A stretch of DNA of 64,000 nt from Leptothermofonsia sp049200465 (GTDB taxonomy: Bacteria > Cyanobacteriota > Cyanobacteriia > Leptolyngbyales > Leptolyngbyaceae), in contig NZ_CP120836.1 in assembly GCF_049200465.1 (NCBI RefSeq), positions 248,001-312,000 of the forward strand. Direction: 5' to 3'. The position numbers and the translations under genes are program-made. A model generated the notes under the pieces. That model ran no database searches. It was not told where the DNA came from and saw nothing but the letters and a program-made list of their open reading frames with translations. The stretch's first letter is position 1. Each line of letters starts with the position of its first letter. Positions 27,263 to 36,558 of this stretch are shown here, piece by piece.

Positions 27263-28228
27263 TCATGAAGACGCGCAAACAACTCTGATGATTGATGAGG
27301 CATATCCTTGAACTTGCATCCAAAGTTGCCTAATCGATAGCCCCCCCTGTGGCTCTAACCACTCATTGGTCATTCCCGTATGCGTTGCGAACGTCTTTGA
27401 CAAGCGCCAATAGCCTTTACGGCGAATGCCCGTCAAAATCGCCTGACGCTTTGTTGTCCCCAGTTTGAGCAAGTTGGTGATGCGAGTTCTGGGTCTACGC
27501 CACTGCTTCCAGGAACACATCCGAATCCGCCGCCTCAACCAACCCTCTAACTCCTCCATGGGACTGTAATGTTAGGAAATGCCAAAGTCGTTCATCCAGC
27601 CTCGCACGTATCGGTTCAACCGTTCGATTCGTTCTGCCATCGAGACTCCCCAGTTGCGGCAAGTTAACCCCTTGAGTCGGTGTTTGAAGTCTTGCAGAGC
27701 CTGGTTCGAAGCCAAGATCTGAATGCCTCGGAAGGTAACCCCCAGGTATTCCAGGTCTTCGATCTTGACCACCCGACTTTTCTCGCGATTGACCCTAAGC
27801 TTCAGCGTTTGGGTCAGGTAACGGCGAATGTTCGCCATCCCCTGTCCGTTGCCTGAATTGTGCTACCGACTAGCACTCCTGCTCTCAGGTAACGACCGAT
27901 GAGGCTTAAAAGCACTTTGTCAGTTACTTTACGGGCAATGCGGGACATCAATACATCGTGGTTGACTGTATCAAAGAATTGTTCCAGATTCAGGTCAACC
28001 GCATACCGATCCCCCGATTTAACACGATTTAACAAAGGTCTTCACCTGCCGGATGGCACCGTGAGCAGAACGTTTCGGTCGGCTCCCATCATTGGACTCG
28101 GACAATCCAGGGTCGAAGATGGGACTCAGCACTGGCAGGATGGCTTGTTGGATCACCCGGTCAACGACATCAGGCACCCCCAACTTTCGTTCTCCCTGGC
28201 CGTGGGGCTTGGCAATTTCTTTTGGCAA
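27263..28228 (-). pseudogene. decayed group II intron reverse transcriptase/maturase
   Basis: Fragments in successive frames match a LtrA-type intron-encoded protein: the RT0-RT2 region KPHGQGERKLGVPDVVDRVI with QQAILPVLSPIF (28228-28019), then YAVDLNLEQFFDTVNHDVLM, the RT motif 3-like region (to 27814). The YADD-containing part is deleted. Next come the thumb region EDLEYLGVTFRG and RLKGLTCRNWGVSM (27838-27572), and a maturase C-terminal piece RRRIRMCSWKQWRRPRTRIT with NLLKLG (27559-27263). The loss of the catalytic YADD region and the multiple frames make it dead. An intact intron RNA is not recognised. Confidence 0.8.
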
Positions 28229-28317
28229 TCCTGGAAATGGAGGCGAGGGAATCAGGTTTTCAAGGAGTTAAAACCTCGTTTCTAAAACATCCTCCAGTGG
28301 CGATCGCAGCCTGACAC

Positions 28318-28440
28318 TTTCTCCACTCATCCCCTCCTACTTCCCACTCCCCAAGCTCTTCTGCCCACTCCTTCCTGGCTCCTAGTCCCTAGCCCCCAGC
28401 TTCTAGCCCCTAACTTCGCCCCTAACTTCTTTGAAACAGC
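28318..28440. repeat. STRR-like tract overlapping the response-regulator 3' end
   Basis: CCTTCCTGGCTCCTAGTCCC, then CTAGCCCCCAGCTTCTAGCC, then CCTAACTTCGCCCCTAACTT units. They are translated on the minus strand as the Gly/Arg-rich tail of the adjacent regulator. Confidence 0.65.
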
Positions 28441-28809
28441 AAACCCTTTTACCTGGTGCAAAATCTCCTGTAAGCTCATGCTTTTACTCAGGTAAGCATC
28501 GGCTTCTGGACAAATCTTATCTGCACTCTGCAGCACATCCTCGGTGAAGAAGGCAGAAATGAGGACCAAAAAGGGAGGCTTCGCTAAACTCGTTTTCAAC
28601 TTGCGAATAATATCAGGACCATCCATTTCCTTTTGGTAACGGCGAGGCGGAATGGAAAAGTCAACTAAAGCAATATCAAACTGCTCTGCTTCTCGGATAA
28701 AAGCAGCAGCGTCCGTGAAAGTTGACACAATAAAGTCTTCCTGCTGAAACAGGTTATCTATGACAAAGCACCATGCCTCGTTATCATCCACAACAGCAAT
28801 TCGATACAT
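28327..28809 (-). CDS. single-domain response regulator with repeat-derived tail
   Basis: 160 residues from the ATG complementary to 28807-28809; a longer frame upstream is not typical. The receiver domain is complete: acidic pair D9-D10 (VVDDNE), phospho-acceptor D50 (IALVDFSIP), S85 (LISAFF) and K109 (YLSKS). No output domain follows. Residues about 129-160 (LGAKLGARSWGLGTRSQEGV...) are low-complexity and encoded by the STRR-like tract, so the ancestral stop was probably lost or shifted. The cognate kinase is not in the window. It lies between a dead intron and the prolyl oligopeptidase gene. Confidence 0.85.
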   Translation of the reverse strand: MYRIAVVDDNEAWCFVIDNLFQQEDFIVSTFTDAAAFIREAEQFDIALVDFSIPPRRYQKEMDGPDIIRKLKTSLAKPPFLVLISAFFTEDVLQSADKICPEADAYLSKSMSLQEILHQVKGFAVSKKLGAKLGARSWGLGTRSQEGVGRRAWGVGSRRG

Positions 28810-28988
28810 GACTGAAGAAGGGTCAGGGTAACCGGCAAAATCGTTTCCGCAATTCCTTTTTACTAGACAAGTTAAGGGAAGCAAACCCCTCCCAGGTATC
28901 AATCCAAAAACTCTCTGATGGTAGACTTATCGCGGTGTCTATCACCTGATACCTGCCATCACCCAAAACTCAAAACTGACCACTTTAC

Positions 28989-31052
28989 TTATTCGATCTG
29001 TAAAACCCTGACCAGAAAAGCCCAGCGATCAGCTGCTTCTTCAATCATCTTAGTGGTGGGTTTGCCTGCCCCATGTCCGGCTTTGGTTTCAATGCGAATA
29101 AGTACCGGAGCCGAACCGGCATGGGCAGCTTGCAGGGCCGCCGCAAACTTAAAGCTGTGGGCGGGGACGACGCGATCGTCATGATCGGCAGTGGTGATCA
29201 GGGTTGCTGGATAGGCCGTACCTGGTTTGAGATTGTGTAATGGGGAGTAGGCGTAGAGTACTTTGAATTCCTCTGGATCGTCGGGAGAACCATACTCCGC
29301 TGTCCAGGCCCAACCAATGGTGAATCTATGGAAGCGGAGCATATCCATCACGCCAACCGCAGGCAAAGCAGCCGCAAACAGATCAGGACGTTGAGTCATA
29401 CAGGCCCCGACCAGTAACCCTCCATTACTCCCCCCACCGATCGCCAGCTTTTTTGATGAGGTGTATCGGTTCTCAATTAACCACTCAGCCGCAGCGATAA
29501 AGTCATCGAACACGTTTTGCTTTTTCAGCTTCATGCCTGCCTGGTGCCAGTCTTCGCCATACTCGCCGCCGCCCCGCAGGTTAGGAACAGCATAAACTCC
29601 TCCCATTTCCATCCACACCAGCAAGCTCACCGAAAAACCGGGAGTCAGGGAAACATTGAACCCGCCATAGCCATAGAGATAGGTGGGATTGTTACCATCC
29701 AGCACCAGCCCCTTTTTGTGAACGATGAACATGGGCACTTTTGTCCCGTCTTTACTCTGGTAAAAGACCTGGTGCGTCTCGTAATCGTCGGGATTAAAGT
29801 CCACCTGTGGCTGCCGGAAAAGCGTACTTTCCCCCGTCACCAGGTTGTAACGGTAAATGGTGGTCGGTGTGGTAAAGCTGGTGAAGCTATAAAAGGTTTC
29901 AGTGTCATACCGCTTACCACCAAAACCGCCCACAGAACCAATTCCTGGCAGCTCCACATCCCGTACAAAATGGCCGTCCAGTTCGAAGATTTTGACCTGA
30001 TCGTAGGCATCTTTGAGATAGGTGGTAATAAACTGGTTGTTCAGAACGTTGATCCCTTCCAGGGTTTCTGCGGCCTGGGGAATAATTTCTTGCCAGTTAG
30101 TACGGTCTGGCTGGGTAATGTCGATCGCAATCACCCGTCCCCGTGGCGCATCCAGATTCGTGCGGAACCAGAAGCGAGTACCCTCATTGTCAATAAAGCT
30201 ATACTCTGCCTCAAAGGTGTTGATCAATTCAACCACCGGCGCGTCGGGAGTGGACAGATCTTTGTAAAACACCAGGTTGCGGGTGTCGGTGCCCAACCAG
30301 ACGGAAACAATGAGATACCGTCCATCTTCAGTCACTCCCCCGCTAAAACCCCAGTCTTTTTTGTCGGGTCGCTGGTAAATCAAAATGTCCTCGGACTGGG
30401 GCGTACCGAGGTGATGGTAAAACAACTTCTGGTAATAGTTGACGTCTTCCAGCTTGCTTTTTTCCTTGGGTTCATCGTAACGGGAGTAGAAGAAGCCGTT
30501 ATTGTCATGGGTCCATGACGCGCCGGAAAATTTGATCCACTTAATGTGATCGGAGCGATCGACGCCTGTTTCAACTTCCCGCACTTTCCATTCTTGCCAG
30601 TCTGAGCCGGATGCCGATAAACCGTAGGCCAGGAGTTTACCATCATTGCTAACGGCCAACCCTGAAAGGGCAACGGTGCCATCTTCAGAAAATGTGTTGG
30701 GGTCAAGCAAAACTCTGGGGGGAGCATCCAGAGCTTTAAGTGTATAAAGGACGCTCTGATTTTGCAGACCGTCGTTTTTGAAATAGAAGTAATTCTTGCC
30801 TTCCTTGAAGGGGGTGCCGTATTTTTCAAAATTCCACAGTTTCGTCAGCCGTTCCCGGATGCGATCGCGGGCTGGAATTTGGCTCAAATAACCAAAGGTG
30901 AGTTGATTTTGTGCTTCGATCCAGGCTTTCGTTTCCGGCGTATCGGGATTTTCTAACCAGCGGTAGGGATCGGAAACTTTTGTACCGTGATAATCGTCTA
31001 TCTGGTTGACTTTTTGACTCTGAGGATAGATTAACGGCTGAGCAGCAGTCAT
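28989..31052 (-). CDS. prolyl oligopeptidase (S9A)
   Basis: 687 residues from the ATG complementary to 31050-31052 (a TTG 15 bp upstream is possible). The N-terminal segment YHGTKVSDPYRWLEN and the seven-bladed propeller are followed by the alpha/beta hydrolase domain, with the nucleophile S542 in GGGSNGGLL. The aspartate is in DHDDRVVPAHSFKF and the histidine in KAGHGAGKP. The segment NLRGGGEYGEDWHQAG is the signature preceding the nucleophile. It cleaves peptides of up to about 30 residues after proline. There is no signal peptide, so it is probably cytoplasmic. The length is typical of the family. Confidence 0.95.
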   Translation of the reverse strand: MTAAQPLIYPQSQKVNQIDDYHGTKVSDPYRWLENPDTPETKAWIEAQNQLTFGYLSQIPARDRIRERLTKLWNFEKYGTPFKEGKNYFYFKNDGLQNQSVLYTLKALDAPPRVLLDPNTFSEDGTVALSGLAVSNDGKLLAYGLSASGSDWQEWKVREVETGVDRSDHIKWIKFSGASWTHDNNGFFYSRYDEPKEKSKLEDVNYYQKLFYHHLGTPQSEDILIYQRPDKKDWGFSGGVTEDGRYLIVSVWLGTDTRNLVFYKDLSTPDAPVVELINTFEAEYSFIDNEGTRFWFRTNLDAPRGRVIAIDITQPDRTNWQEIIPQAAETLEGINVLNNQFITTYLKDAYDQVKIFELDGHFVRDVELPGIGSVGGFGGKRYDTETFYSFTSFTTPTTIYRYNLVTGESTLFRQPQVDFNPDDYETHQVFYQSKDGTKVPMFIVHKKGLVLDGNNPTYLYGYGGFNVSLTPGFSVSLLVWMEMGGVYAVPNLRGGGEYGEDWHQAGMKLKKQNVFDDFIAAAEWLIENRYTSSKKLAIGGGSNGGLLVGACMTQRPDLFAAALPAVGVMDMLRFHRFTIGWAWTAEYGSPDDPEEFKVLYAYSPLHNLKPGTAYPATLITTADHDDRVVPAHSFKFAAALQAAHAGSAPVLIRIETKAGHGAGKPTTKMIEEAADRWAFLVRVLQIE

Positions 31053-31383
31053 AACGGAGGATACCAAGCAACTTTGTCCATAGTGCCAGATGAGGATTAT
31101 CAGTGTGTTGATCGCAAAGAGAAAAAATCGCCTTCTCTATCGACCATGACCGCTTTCCCAAAGCCCCCTTCGAGCTGGCAGAAAACCTTTAAGATATGTA
31201 AACATCCGAATCCGTCGCGTTGGGATATCCCGTATTAAGAAGTGTTGCAACGAGAGAGCTCCTGGGAAGTTCGTCCATGCAATCTCCCAGAAGAAAGAAT
31301 TTTTTCTCCTTAATATTGCTTAATAATTGGTTCTTAATAATTAGAGCGATTTGTTCAGTGTCGTCCCACTGTGGTGAATTCCA
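31053..31383. other. intergenic region between oligopeptidase and GT2
   Basis: 330 bp between divergent genes, without a credible ORF or a recognised repeat. It presumably contains both promoters. An A+T-rich direct repeat (TTAATAATT, twice near 31320-31340) is visible close to the GT2 start. Confidence 0.4.
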
Positions 31384-33609
31384 GTGACTACTAGACAGGT
31401 TCAACGTACTAAGCCTCACTTCCATCGATTGATTCAGCAACCCCGGTGGGCAACCCTCTGGCTGCTGGGTGTAACTACCTGCTTCGTTGTAATTTCCTTT
31501 GCCTGGTCTGCCAATATTGGTGGCATTAGCCAAATCTTTCATACTTTGAACGATTGGCAGCAAGCTTCGAGGGGAATGGCTGCAAGCTCCCTCCGAAAAT
31601 GCGGGCTGGCTACTTTCCCTATCATTGCTGGTGGTGGCGCAGGTGATTCTGCGAATCTCTCCCAAACCCAAAGCCTGGTCAAGGTTTCTGCTGATTACTA
31701 TCCTACTTGTGCTGGTTGCCAGGTATCTACTGTGGCGATCGCTGGCTACGCTCAACCTGTCCAATCCCTTCAATGGGGCGTTTAGCCTGCTGCTGTTGGG
31801 GATGGAGGCTGCGACATTTGCCACTTTGGGGATCCAGCTTTTTTTTTGATGCTACGGGAGCGTGATCGCACTCGTGATGCTGACCGCTACTCTGTGGCAG
31901 TGGAGTCAGGCAATTTCGTTCCTGCGGTCGATATCTTGATTCCAACGTTTAATGAGCCTCCCGTTGTTCTGAGGCGTACCATTGTGGGTTGTCAGGCGTT
32001 GGAATATCCCAACAAGCAAATTTATGTGTTGGATGATGGAAAACGAGAGGAGATTCGTCATCTGGCTGAAGAATTAGGTTGTCACTACCTTGCTAGACCT
32101 GTCAATCGCAATGCTAAAGCAGGAAATTTGAACTATGGGCTGCGCAACAGCAGCGGTGAACTGGTTGTTGTGTTTGATGCTGACTTTGTGCCAACCCGCA
32201 ATTTCTTAACCCGTACCGTCGGCTTTTTCCAGAAACCCGCGATCGCCCTGGTGCAGACGCACCAATGCTTTTACAACCCTGACCAAGTAACTCGCAATCT
32301 GGGTCTGGAGAAAGAAGTTCCCCACGAGACGGAAGTTTCTTTCCGCCACTACCTTTTGCTGCGGGAAGGGTCCAATAGTACTCCCTGCTACGGAAGTTCA
32401 TTCGTGATGCGCCGCAGTGCTCTGGAAGAGGTGGGTGGTTTTGTCACCAAAAGCATCTCTGAAGACCTCTATACCGGCATTCGAATGACTGCTCGTGGCT
32501 ACCAAACCGTTTATCTGAACGAAAATCTTAGTGCGGGTCTGGTTCCCGAAGACTTGTTATCTCAACTTTCTCAACGGCAACGCTGGGGACGGGGAACGCT
32601 GCAAGCCTTTTTTATTAAAGAGAATCCCCTGACGATTCCTGGGCTTACCTTGCGTCAAAGGATTGCTTACTTTGAAGCGATTCTCCAGTGGTTTAACACG
32701 GTTTTCCGGATGCTATTTCTGCTGGTGCCGATCGCGATCGCCTTTCTGGGAGTTGTCCCCTTCGTTGCTAATTTGAGCGATTGGGCTTATTTCTTTCTGC
32801 CCCTGTATTGCTTCCAGATGGCAACCTTCGCCTGGCTACGACATCGGGCTTTTGGAGCTTTGCTAGCAGACATTTATTCGGTCGTTCTTTGTTTCCCTCT
32901 TTCCGCAACCATTTTGCATACACTGGTTAGCCCATTTTCTAAGGGATTCCAGGTGACCCCCAAGGGAACCACTACCCAGAAAACAATATTTCGCTGGAAG
33001 CTGGCGATTCCGCTAATCGTGTTGTGGGTACTTACAGGAATTAGCGCCATTCTGCAAGCAAACAATTGGGTCAACTATGCAGGTGATTTTTCCCCAGCAG
33101 AATCGGACTTTATCAAACTGGGAGCCCTCTGGAGTAGCTACAACTTATTTGTAATTGGAATTGCACTTTTGGCAATGTTTGATCGGCCAAAGCCCACTCC
33201 TTACGAGTGGTTTGAGCAGCAGCGAACGGTGCAGTTGGAAGTGGGGCAGGAGGTGATGCGTGGCGTGACTATCCGTCTGTCTGAAATTGGCGCAGAAGTG
33301 AGACTGGCTAAACCCGGTTTTTTAGAGATGCGATCGCGATCATGTATCCCGGTCATCCTGCATCTTCCGGTTGAAGAGCTGTCCCTCAAGGCAACGATTG
33401 TTGATGTCAACCATGACAAAGAGGCCCCCATTCTAACCCTTGGGTTTGATTCATTAAGTACCGATCAACAGCGTCGCTTAATTGAGTTGCTGTTTTGTAA
33501 TCCGGGGCAATGGCAGTGTCTGCCTGCTCCCGGAGAGATGCGATCTCTCTGGCTTATTTTTCGTAGCCTGCTCCGTCTCTGTGTGTTACCTAAAACTAAA
33601 ACATTGTGA
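31384..33609 (+). CDS. cellulose-synthase-like glycosyltransferase 2 with PilZ domain, frameshifted
   Basis: The product is BcsA-like. Frame 1 (31384) supplies the N-terminus and first membrane helix. Frame 2 (to 31849) supplies LLVVAQVILRISPKPKAWSR and the next helices. Frame 3 (to 33609) supplies the catalytic core: PTFNEPPVVL, DDGKREE, VVFDADFVP (DxD), SISEDLYTGIR (the TED-like base) and QRQRWGRG (QxxRW). More membrane helices follow, then a C-terminal PilZ-like domain (EWFEQQRTVQLEVG...RLSEIGAEV). The first slip is around 31560-31610. The second is in a T9 run at 31839-31847, where a ten-T run would join the frames. The role is probably an exported beta-glucan. Confidence 0.8.
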
Positions 33610-33717
33610 TGCGCGGTATCTGATCAGAAGCCAAAAGCCAGAAGAGTTTATTATTCTGGTTCTTGGCTTCTGGCTTCCTAAAGCAAATCAAGGTTTTTAC
33701 AGCAGTAGTTATAAGTA

Positions 33718-33800
33718 GGTAGCCATCATTAATGGTAAAGGGGGGAGTGGGGGCTGCGCCCCCAGGCAGGGGGGCATCCTCCACCCCCGAAATTATCCTT
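33718..33800. repeat. R1-related repeat
   Basis: AGGTAGCCATCATTAATGG, then GTGGGGGCTGCGCCCCCA, then a second hairpin of G6/C5 type. It matches the copy at 15779-15847 on the left side and is preceded by an inverted GAAGCCAAAAGCCAGAA / TTCTGGCTTCC pair (33627-33680). Confidence 0.55.
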
Positions 33801-33893
33801 AAGTTAATTGCGCCTAGATACTTGGCTGTCAACAGTTTGCTTGGGACACCGGGTTTTGCTATGGCTTCCAAGCAGTGCGGGCATGAATGGATA

Positions 33894-34241
33894 CTAATTT
33901 ACCCTGAGTTGAATTTGCAATTGAGCCTCAACCGCATTCAGATAACCTTGATTGTTGGCGACTGAAGGGGGCAGTAGTTTGGCGTTAATTGCTGCTTGAA
34001 CCAGTTTCTGGGCATTGATTTGACCCAAAATGTATTCCGAAGTCAAAACTTGATAACTGGCAATCCCCTGATCTTTTAAGTAGCCTCGTTGAGCCATTGT
34101 CACCAGTTCCGAGGGGGCGAGTTGGACAGTAGAAGCAGAGTTAGCGACGTTGAGGGTAAAAGCAGTTGGCTCTGCGCTTGCAGGGGGTGCAACAACAGCC
34201 AGAGCTACAGTGGCTAAACCAGCAAAAATGAAGCGTTTCAT
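33894..34241 (-). CDS. small secreted protein of unknown function
   Basis: 115 residues from the ATG complementary to 34239-34241, with an AAGGA-type ribosome site; the longer open frame is rejected. The N-terminus is a textbook signal peptide (MKRFIFAGLATVALAVVAPP, then ASA|EP). The mature protein of about 93 residues is helical (ELVTMAQRGYLKDQGIASYQ, AINAKLLPPSVANNQGYLNA). I do not recognise its family. It is expected in the periplasm or thylakoid lumen. Confidence 0.7.
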   Translation of the reverse strand: MKRFIFAGLATVALAVVAPPASAEPTAFTLNVANSASTVQLAPSELVTMAQRGYLKDQGIASYQVLTSEYILGQINAQKLVQAAINAKLLPPSVANNQGYLNAVEAQLQIQLRVN

Positions 34242-34366
34242 AGCAATCCTTCCAGTGAAGCGTGGAGATAGTTTGTGAATCCGAAGTATTTGCATGCACT
34301 GTCGATAGATGTATTATCGCAATACAAAATGTTTGTTGTCAAACTATCTTGTTGTCAAACTACACC

Positions 34367-34473
34367 TATAGCCACCAGGCTTAGGGCGGGGTGCAGGGGT
34401 TCCATCCCTAGCTGGGGGCGAAGCCCCACTCCCCCTTAAAGCCAATGTCCTAAGCAACCTGGCGACAGCTATC
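34367..34473. repeat. dispersed element R1, copy
   Basis: Starts TATAGCCACCAGGCTTAGGG and ends CTAAGCAACCTGGCGACAGC, with the internal hairpin GGGGGCGAAGCCCC. It is followed by a short palindrome ATCTATAGCTGTC. Confidence 0.8.
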
Positions 34474-34510
34474 TATAGCTGTCCTAAATCAGTCGTGAAA
34501 TTGAGAGACT

Positions 34511-34547
34511 TTGTGAGAGAGGATTCCGCAGGAATCCTTTCTCACAA
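34511..34547 (-). terminator. 17-bp hairpin downstream of ruvA
   Basis: TTGTGAGA-G-AGGATTCC, loop GCA, GGAATCCT-T-TCTCACAA form a near-perfect stem about 40 bp after the ruvA stop. There is no T-tract, so a factor-dependent or processing role is as likely as intrinsic termination. Confidence 0.45.
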
Positions 34548-34588
34548 GCCAAATAGGATCGCTATGTAGTGGCAAGTGATAGCGTCCT

Positions 34589-35212
34589 TCATCTGCTCAA
34601 CCACGCGATCGCCTGCCGGATCCACTCTTCCGCATCGGCATTTTTTGCCAGCGTTGTACTTTGCCCTACAGCCTGGAGAGCTTTAGAAATTTCGCTATTG
34701 GTATACCCCAGCGCCAGCAAGGTCATCTCTACATCTTCCTGGATTGAGAGCACCGGACCAGCCGCTGGAGCTGCGATCGTCCCTGCTTCCTGCCGCCATT
34801 CTGCTAGTTTCGTTTTCAGTTCCAGGGCAATGCGCTCTGCTGTCTTACTGCCCACGCCCGGCGTCCTCGAAAGGGTACGGGTATTTCCCGAAACAATCGC
34901 CTGCACAAGCCCCTGCAAACCCAACGTATCCAATAACGCCAGTGCCAGTTGCGGACCGATTCCACTCACGCTTACCAGCTGGCGAAACAGATCTCGCTCC
35001 GCCATCGACCCAAACCCAAACAGCACCATCTGGTCCTCACGCACGTGCAAATGGGTAAAGATCTGAGCAGCTTCGCCGATCGCTGGTAGTTCCTGTATCA
35101 GCCGTGGCACAATTTGCACATCGTATCCTACCTGATTCACGTCCAGCATTAGCGTAACCCGGTTACCACTTTTCTGAATGCCTGCAATGGTGCCTTTGAG
35201 ATAACCAATCAT
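34589..35212 (-). CDS. ruvA: Holliday junction DNA helicase subunit RuvA
   Basis: 207 residues. The N-terminal OB domain begins MIGYLKGTIAGIQ and contains THLHVREDQMVLFGF. The two helix-hairpin-helix repeats are LVSVSGIGPQLALALLDTL and LSRTPGVGSKTAERIALEL. The C-terminal RuvB-contacting domain reads VEMTLLALGYTNSEISKAL. RuvA tetramers bind four-way junctions and position RuvB for branch migration. The length is standard, and no ruvB or ruvC is adjacent. It is divergent from the DUF3253 gene. Confidence 0.96.
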   Translation of the reverse strand: MIGYLKGTIAGIQKSGNRVTLMLDVNQVGYDVQIVPRLIQELPAIGEAAQIFTHLHVREDQMVLFGFGSMAERDLFRQLVSVSGIGPQLALALLDTLGLQGLVQAIVSGNTRTLSRTPGVGSKTAERIALELKTKLAEWRQEAGTIAAPAAGPVLSIQEDVEMTLLALGYTNSEISKALQAVGQSTTLAKNADAEEWIRQAIAWLSR

Positions 35213-35294
35213 GGGAAATGTCAGGGAGAAACGTGATCTATTATTGAGCTAGCCTGGCTCAGTCGCCTACTTAAATGCACCTCCCAATATCGTG

Positions 35295-35585
35295 ATGTCA
35301 ACCACGGCGAAACAAATAATCTCTCGATTCACCATTCGTCAGTGCATTTTAGCCAAAGTCCGGACCCGTGGGCTGGAGAAAACGATTTGCCCATCGGAGG
35401 TTGCCAGAGAATTGGGAGGGGAGGAATGGAGATCGCTGATGTCTGAAGTTCGTATGGTTGGGATTGAACTTGCCAAATCTGGTGAGATTCAAATCACCCA
35501 GGGGGGAAAGGCGATCAACCCACTCAATATCAAAGGACCCATTCGGCTCAGGGTTACAGAGAAAGGTTTGAAGCAGGAGCGCTAG
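35295..35585 (+). CDS. DUF3253 winged-helix-like small protein
   Basis: 96 residues from ATG 35295 (a GTG is directly before it). The conserved core is KTICPSEVARELGGEEWRSL followed by MSEVRMVGIELAKSGEIQIT and KGPIRLRV, which is the DUF3253 pattern. The sequence suggests a small winged-helix fold (helix, helix, beta hairpin). Its function is unknown. It lies alone between ruvA (divergent) and an R1 element. Confidence 0.82.
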   Translation: MSTTAKQIISRFTIRQCILAKVRTRGLEKTICPSEVARELGGEEWRSLMSEVRMVGIELAKSGEIQITQGGKAINPLNIKGPIRLRVTEKGLKQER

Positions 35586-35635
35586 TAGAAACATTCCATG
35601 AAGCCCGCCCCTGCCCCTGTCATAAGAGCTATGGC

Positions 35636-35741
35636 TATAGCCACTAGGCTTAGAACGGGGTGCAGGGGTTCCACCCCTGGCTGGGGGCGAAGCTCCCACA
35701 CCCCCTTAAGGTCAATGTCCTAAGTAACCTGGCGACAGCTG
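35636..35741. repeat. dispersed element R1, copy
   Basis: TATAGCCACTAGGCTTAGAA at the left and CTAAGTAACCTGGCGACAGC at the right, with internal GGGGTTCCACCCC and GGGGGCGAAGCTCCC hairpins. Confidence 0.8.
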
Positions 35742-35923
35742 TAAAACAAAGTTGTAGCGAGTTTGTTTTAGATCGTGGTATAACCGTATTAAGTAGCAAA
35801 GTCTACAGGGAAGCCGTGGATAGTCAAGACTTCTCGTAGAGGCAGTGTGGTATTTCTCAAATTCACAGAGCAGGATTTTTGAGAACCTTATAGCTTGAGA
35901 CTCTAGAGCTTCCGCAGACAGCT

Positions 35924-35938
35924 ATAATCGCAGATTAT
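35924..35938 (+). promoter_or_regulatory. palindrome over the -10 box of the Fur/PerR-family gene
   Basis: ATAATC-GCA-GATTAT is a perfect 6-3-6 inverted repeat. It overlaps TATAAT at 35923-35928, a consensus -10 hexamer, 57 bp upstream of the regulator's start codon. Fur and PerR boxes are A+T-rich palindromes of about this size, so it is a candidate autoregulatory operator. Confidence 0.5.
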
Positions 35939-35994
35939 GATGAACTGTGGGTTTTATAGTGGCAAAATGACATCCTGCGTTAAGAGCGTTTAGT

Positions 35995-36447
35995 ATGCAG
36001 AACGATGTAGCACCTCTGAAACCGATTCGATCCCTGGAAGATGCTCTGGATCGGTGTCAAACGATGGGAATGCGCTTGAGCCGTCAGCGTCGCTTCATCT
36101 TGGAGCTTCTCTGGCAAGAGAAAGAGCATCTGTCTGCCCGTGAAATCTACGATCGCTTGAACCGACAGGGTAAAGAAATCGGTCATACATCAGTTTATCA
36201 AAATCTGGAAGCTCTTTCCGGTAAGGGAATTATCGAATGCATCGAACGCTCTGATGGTCGGCTATATGGAAATGTTAGTGACTCTCATAGCCATGTCAAC
36301 TGCCTGGACACCAATCAAATCTTAGATATTCATGTTGAGTTACCCGAAGCCCTGATCAAGCAGATCGAAGAGCAGACTGGTGTTTCCATTACGGATTACC
36401 GCATCGACTTCTACGGCTACCGCAATCTTCCCCAACAATTAATCTAA
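35995..36447 (+). CDS. fur: Fur-family regulator, PerR/FurC-like
   Basis: 150 residues. The N-terminal winged helix has RLSRQRRFILELL and HLSAREIYDRL, with the recognition region GKEIGHTSVYQNLEAL. The dimerisation domain has the metal-ligand region DSHSHVNCLD. The C-terminal CxxC zinc site of classical Fur and Zur is absent. That, together with the opening KPIRSLEDALDRC, fits the cyanobacterial FurC/PerR (peroxide-sensing) branch as I remember it. A palindrome overlaps its promoter. PerR members repress peroxide-defence genes by Fe/Mn-dependent binding. The exact branch should be treated as probable, not certain. Confidence 0.88.
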   Translation: MQNDVAPLKPIRSLEDALDRCQTMGMRLSRQRRFILELLWQEKEHLSAREIYDRLNRQGKEIGHTSVYQNLEALSGKGIIECIERSDGRLYGNVSDSHSHVNCLDTNQILDIHVELPEALIKQIEEQTGVSITDYRIDFYGYRNLPQQLI

Positions 36448-36558
36448 ATACCCCAATTCACGCAACGCTATGCCGGTAAACCTCTGATGCGAGCAGGTAT
36501 CGGACAGACTGTGGAGCCCAGATATTTATAAAGTCTGGGGCGAATGGATTATACCTGA

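Noticed and set aside
29517..30518. A 333-codon open frame opposite the prolyl oligopeptidase gene
   Set aside because: It is the shadow of a clearly real gene on the other strand, with no motif and no ribosome site.
31189..31824. A 211-codon open frame on the minus strand over the GT2 N-terminus
   Set aside because: The plus strand carries the expected glycosyltransferase sequence here, in two frames.
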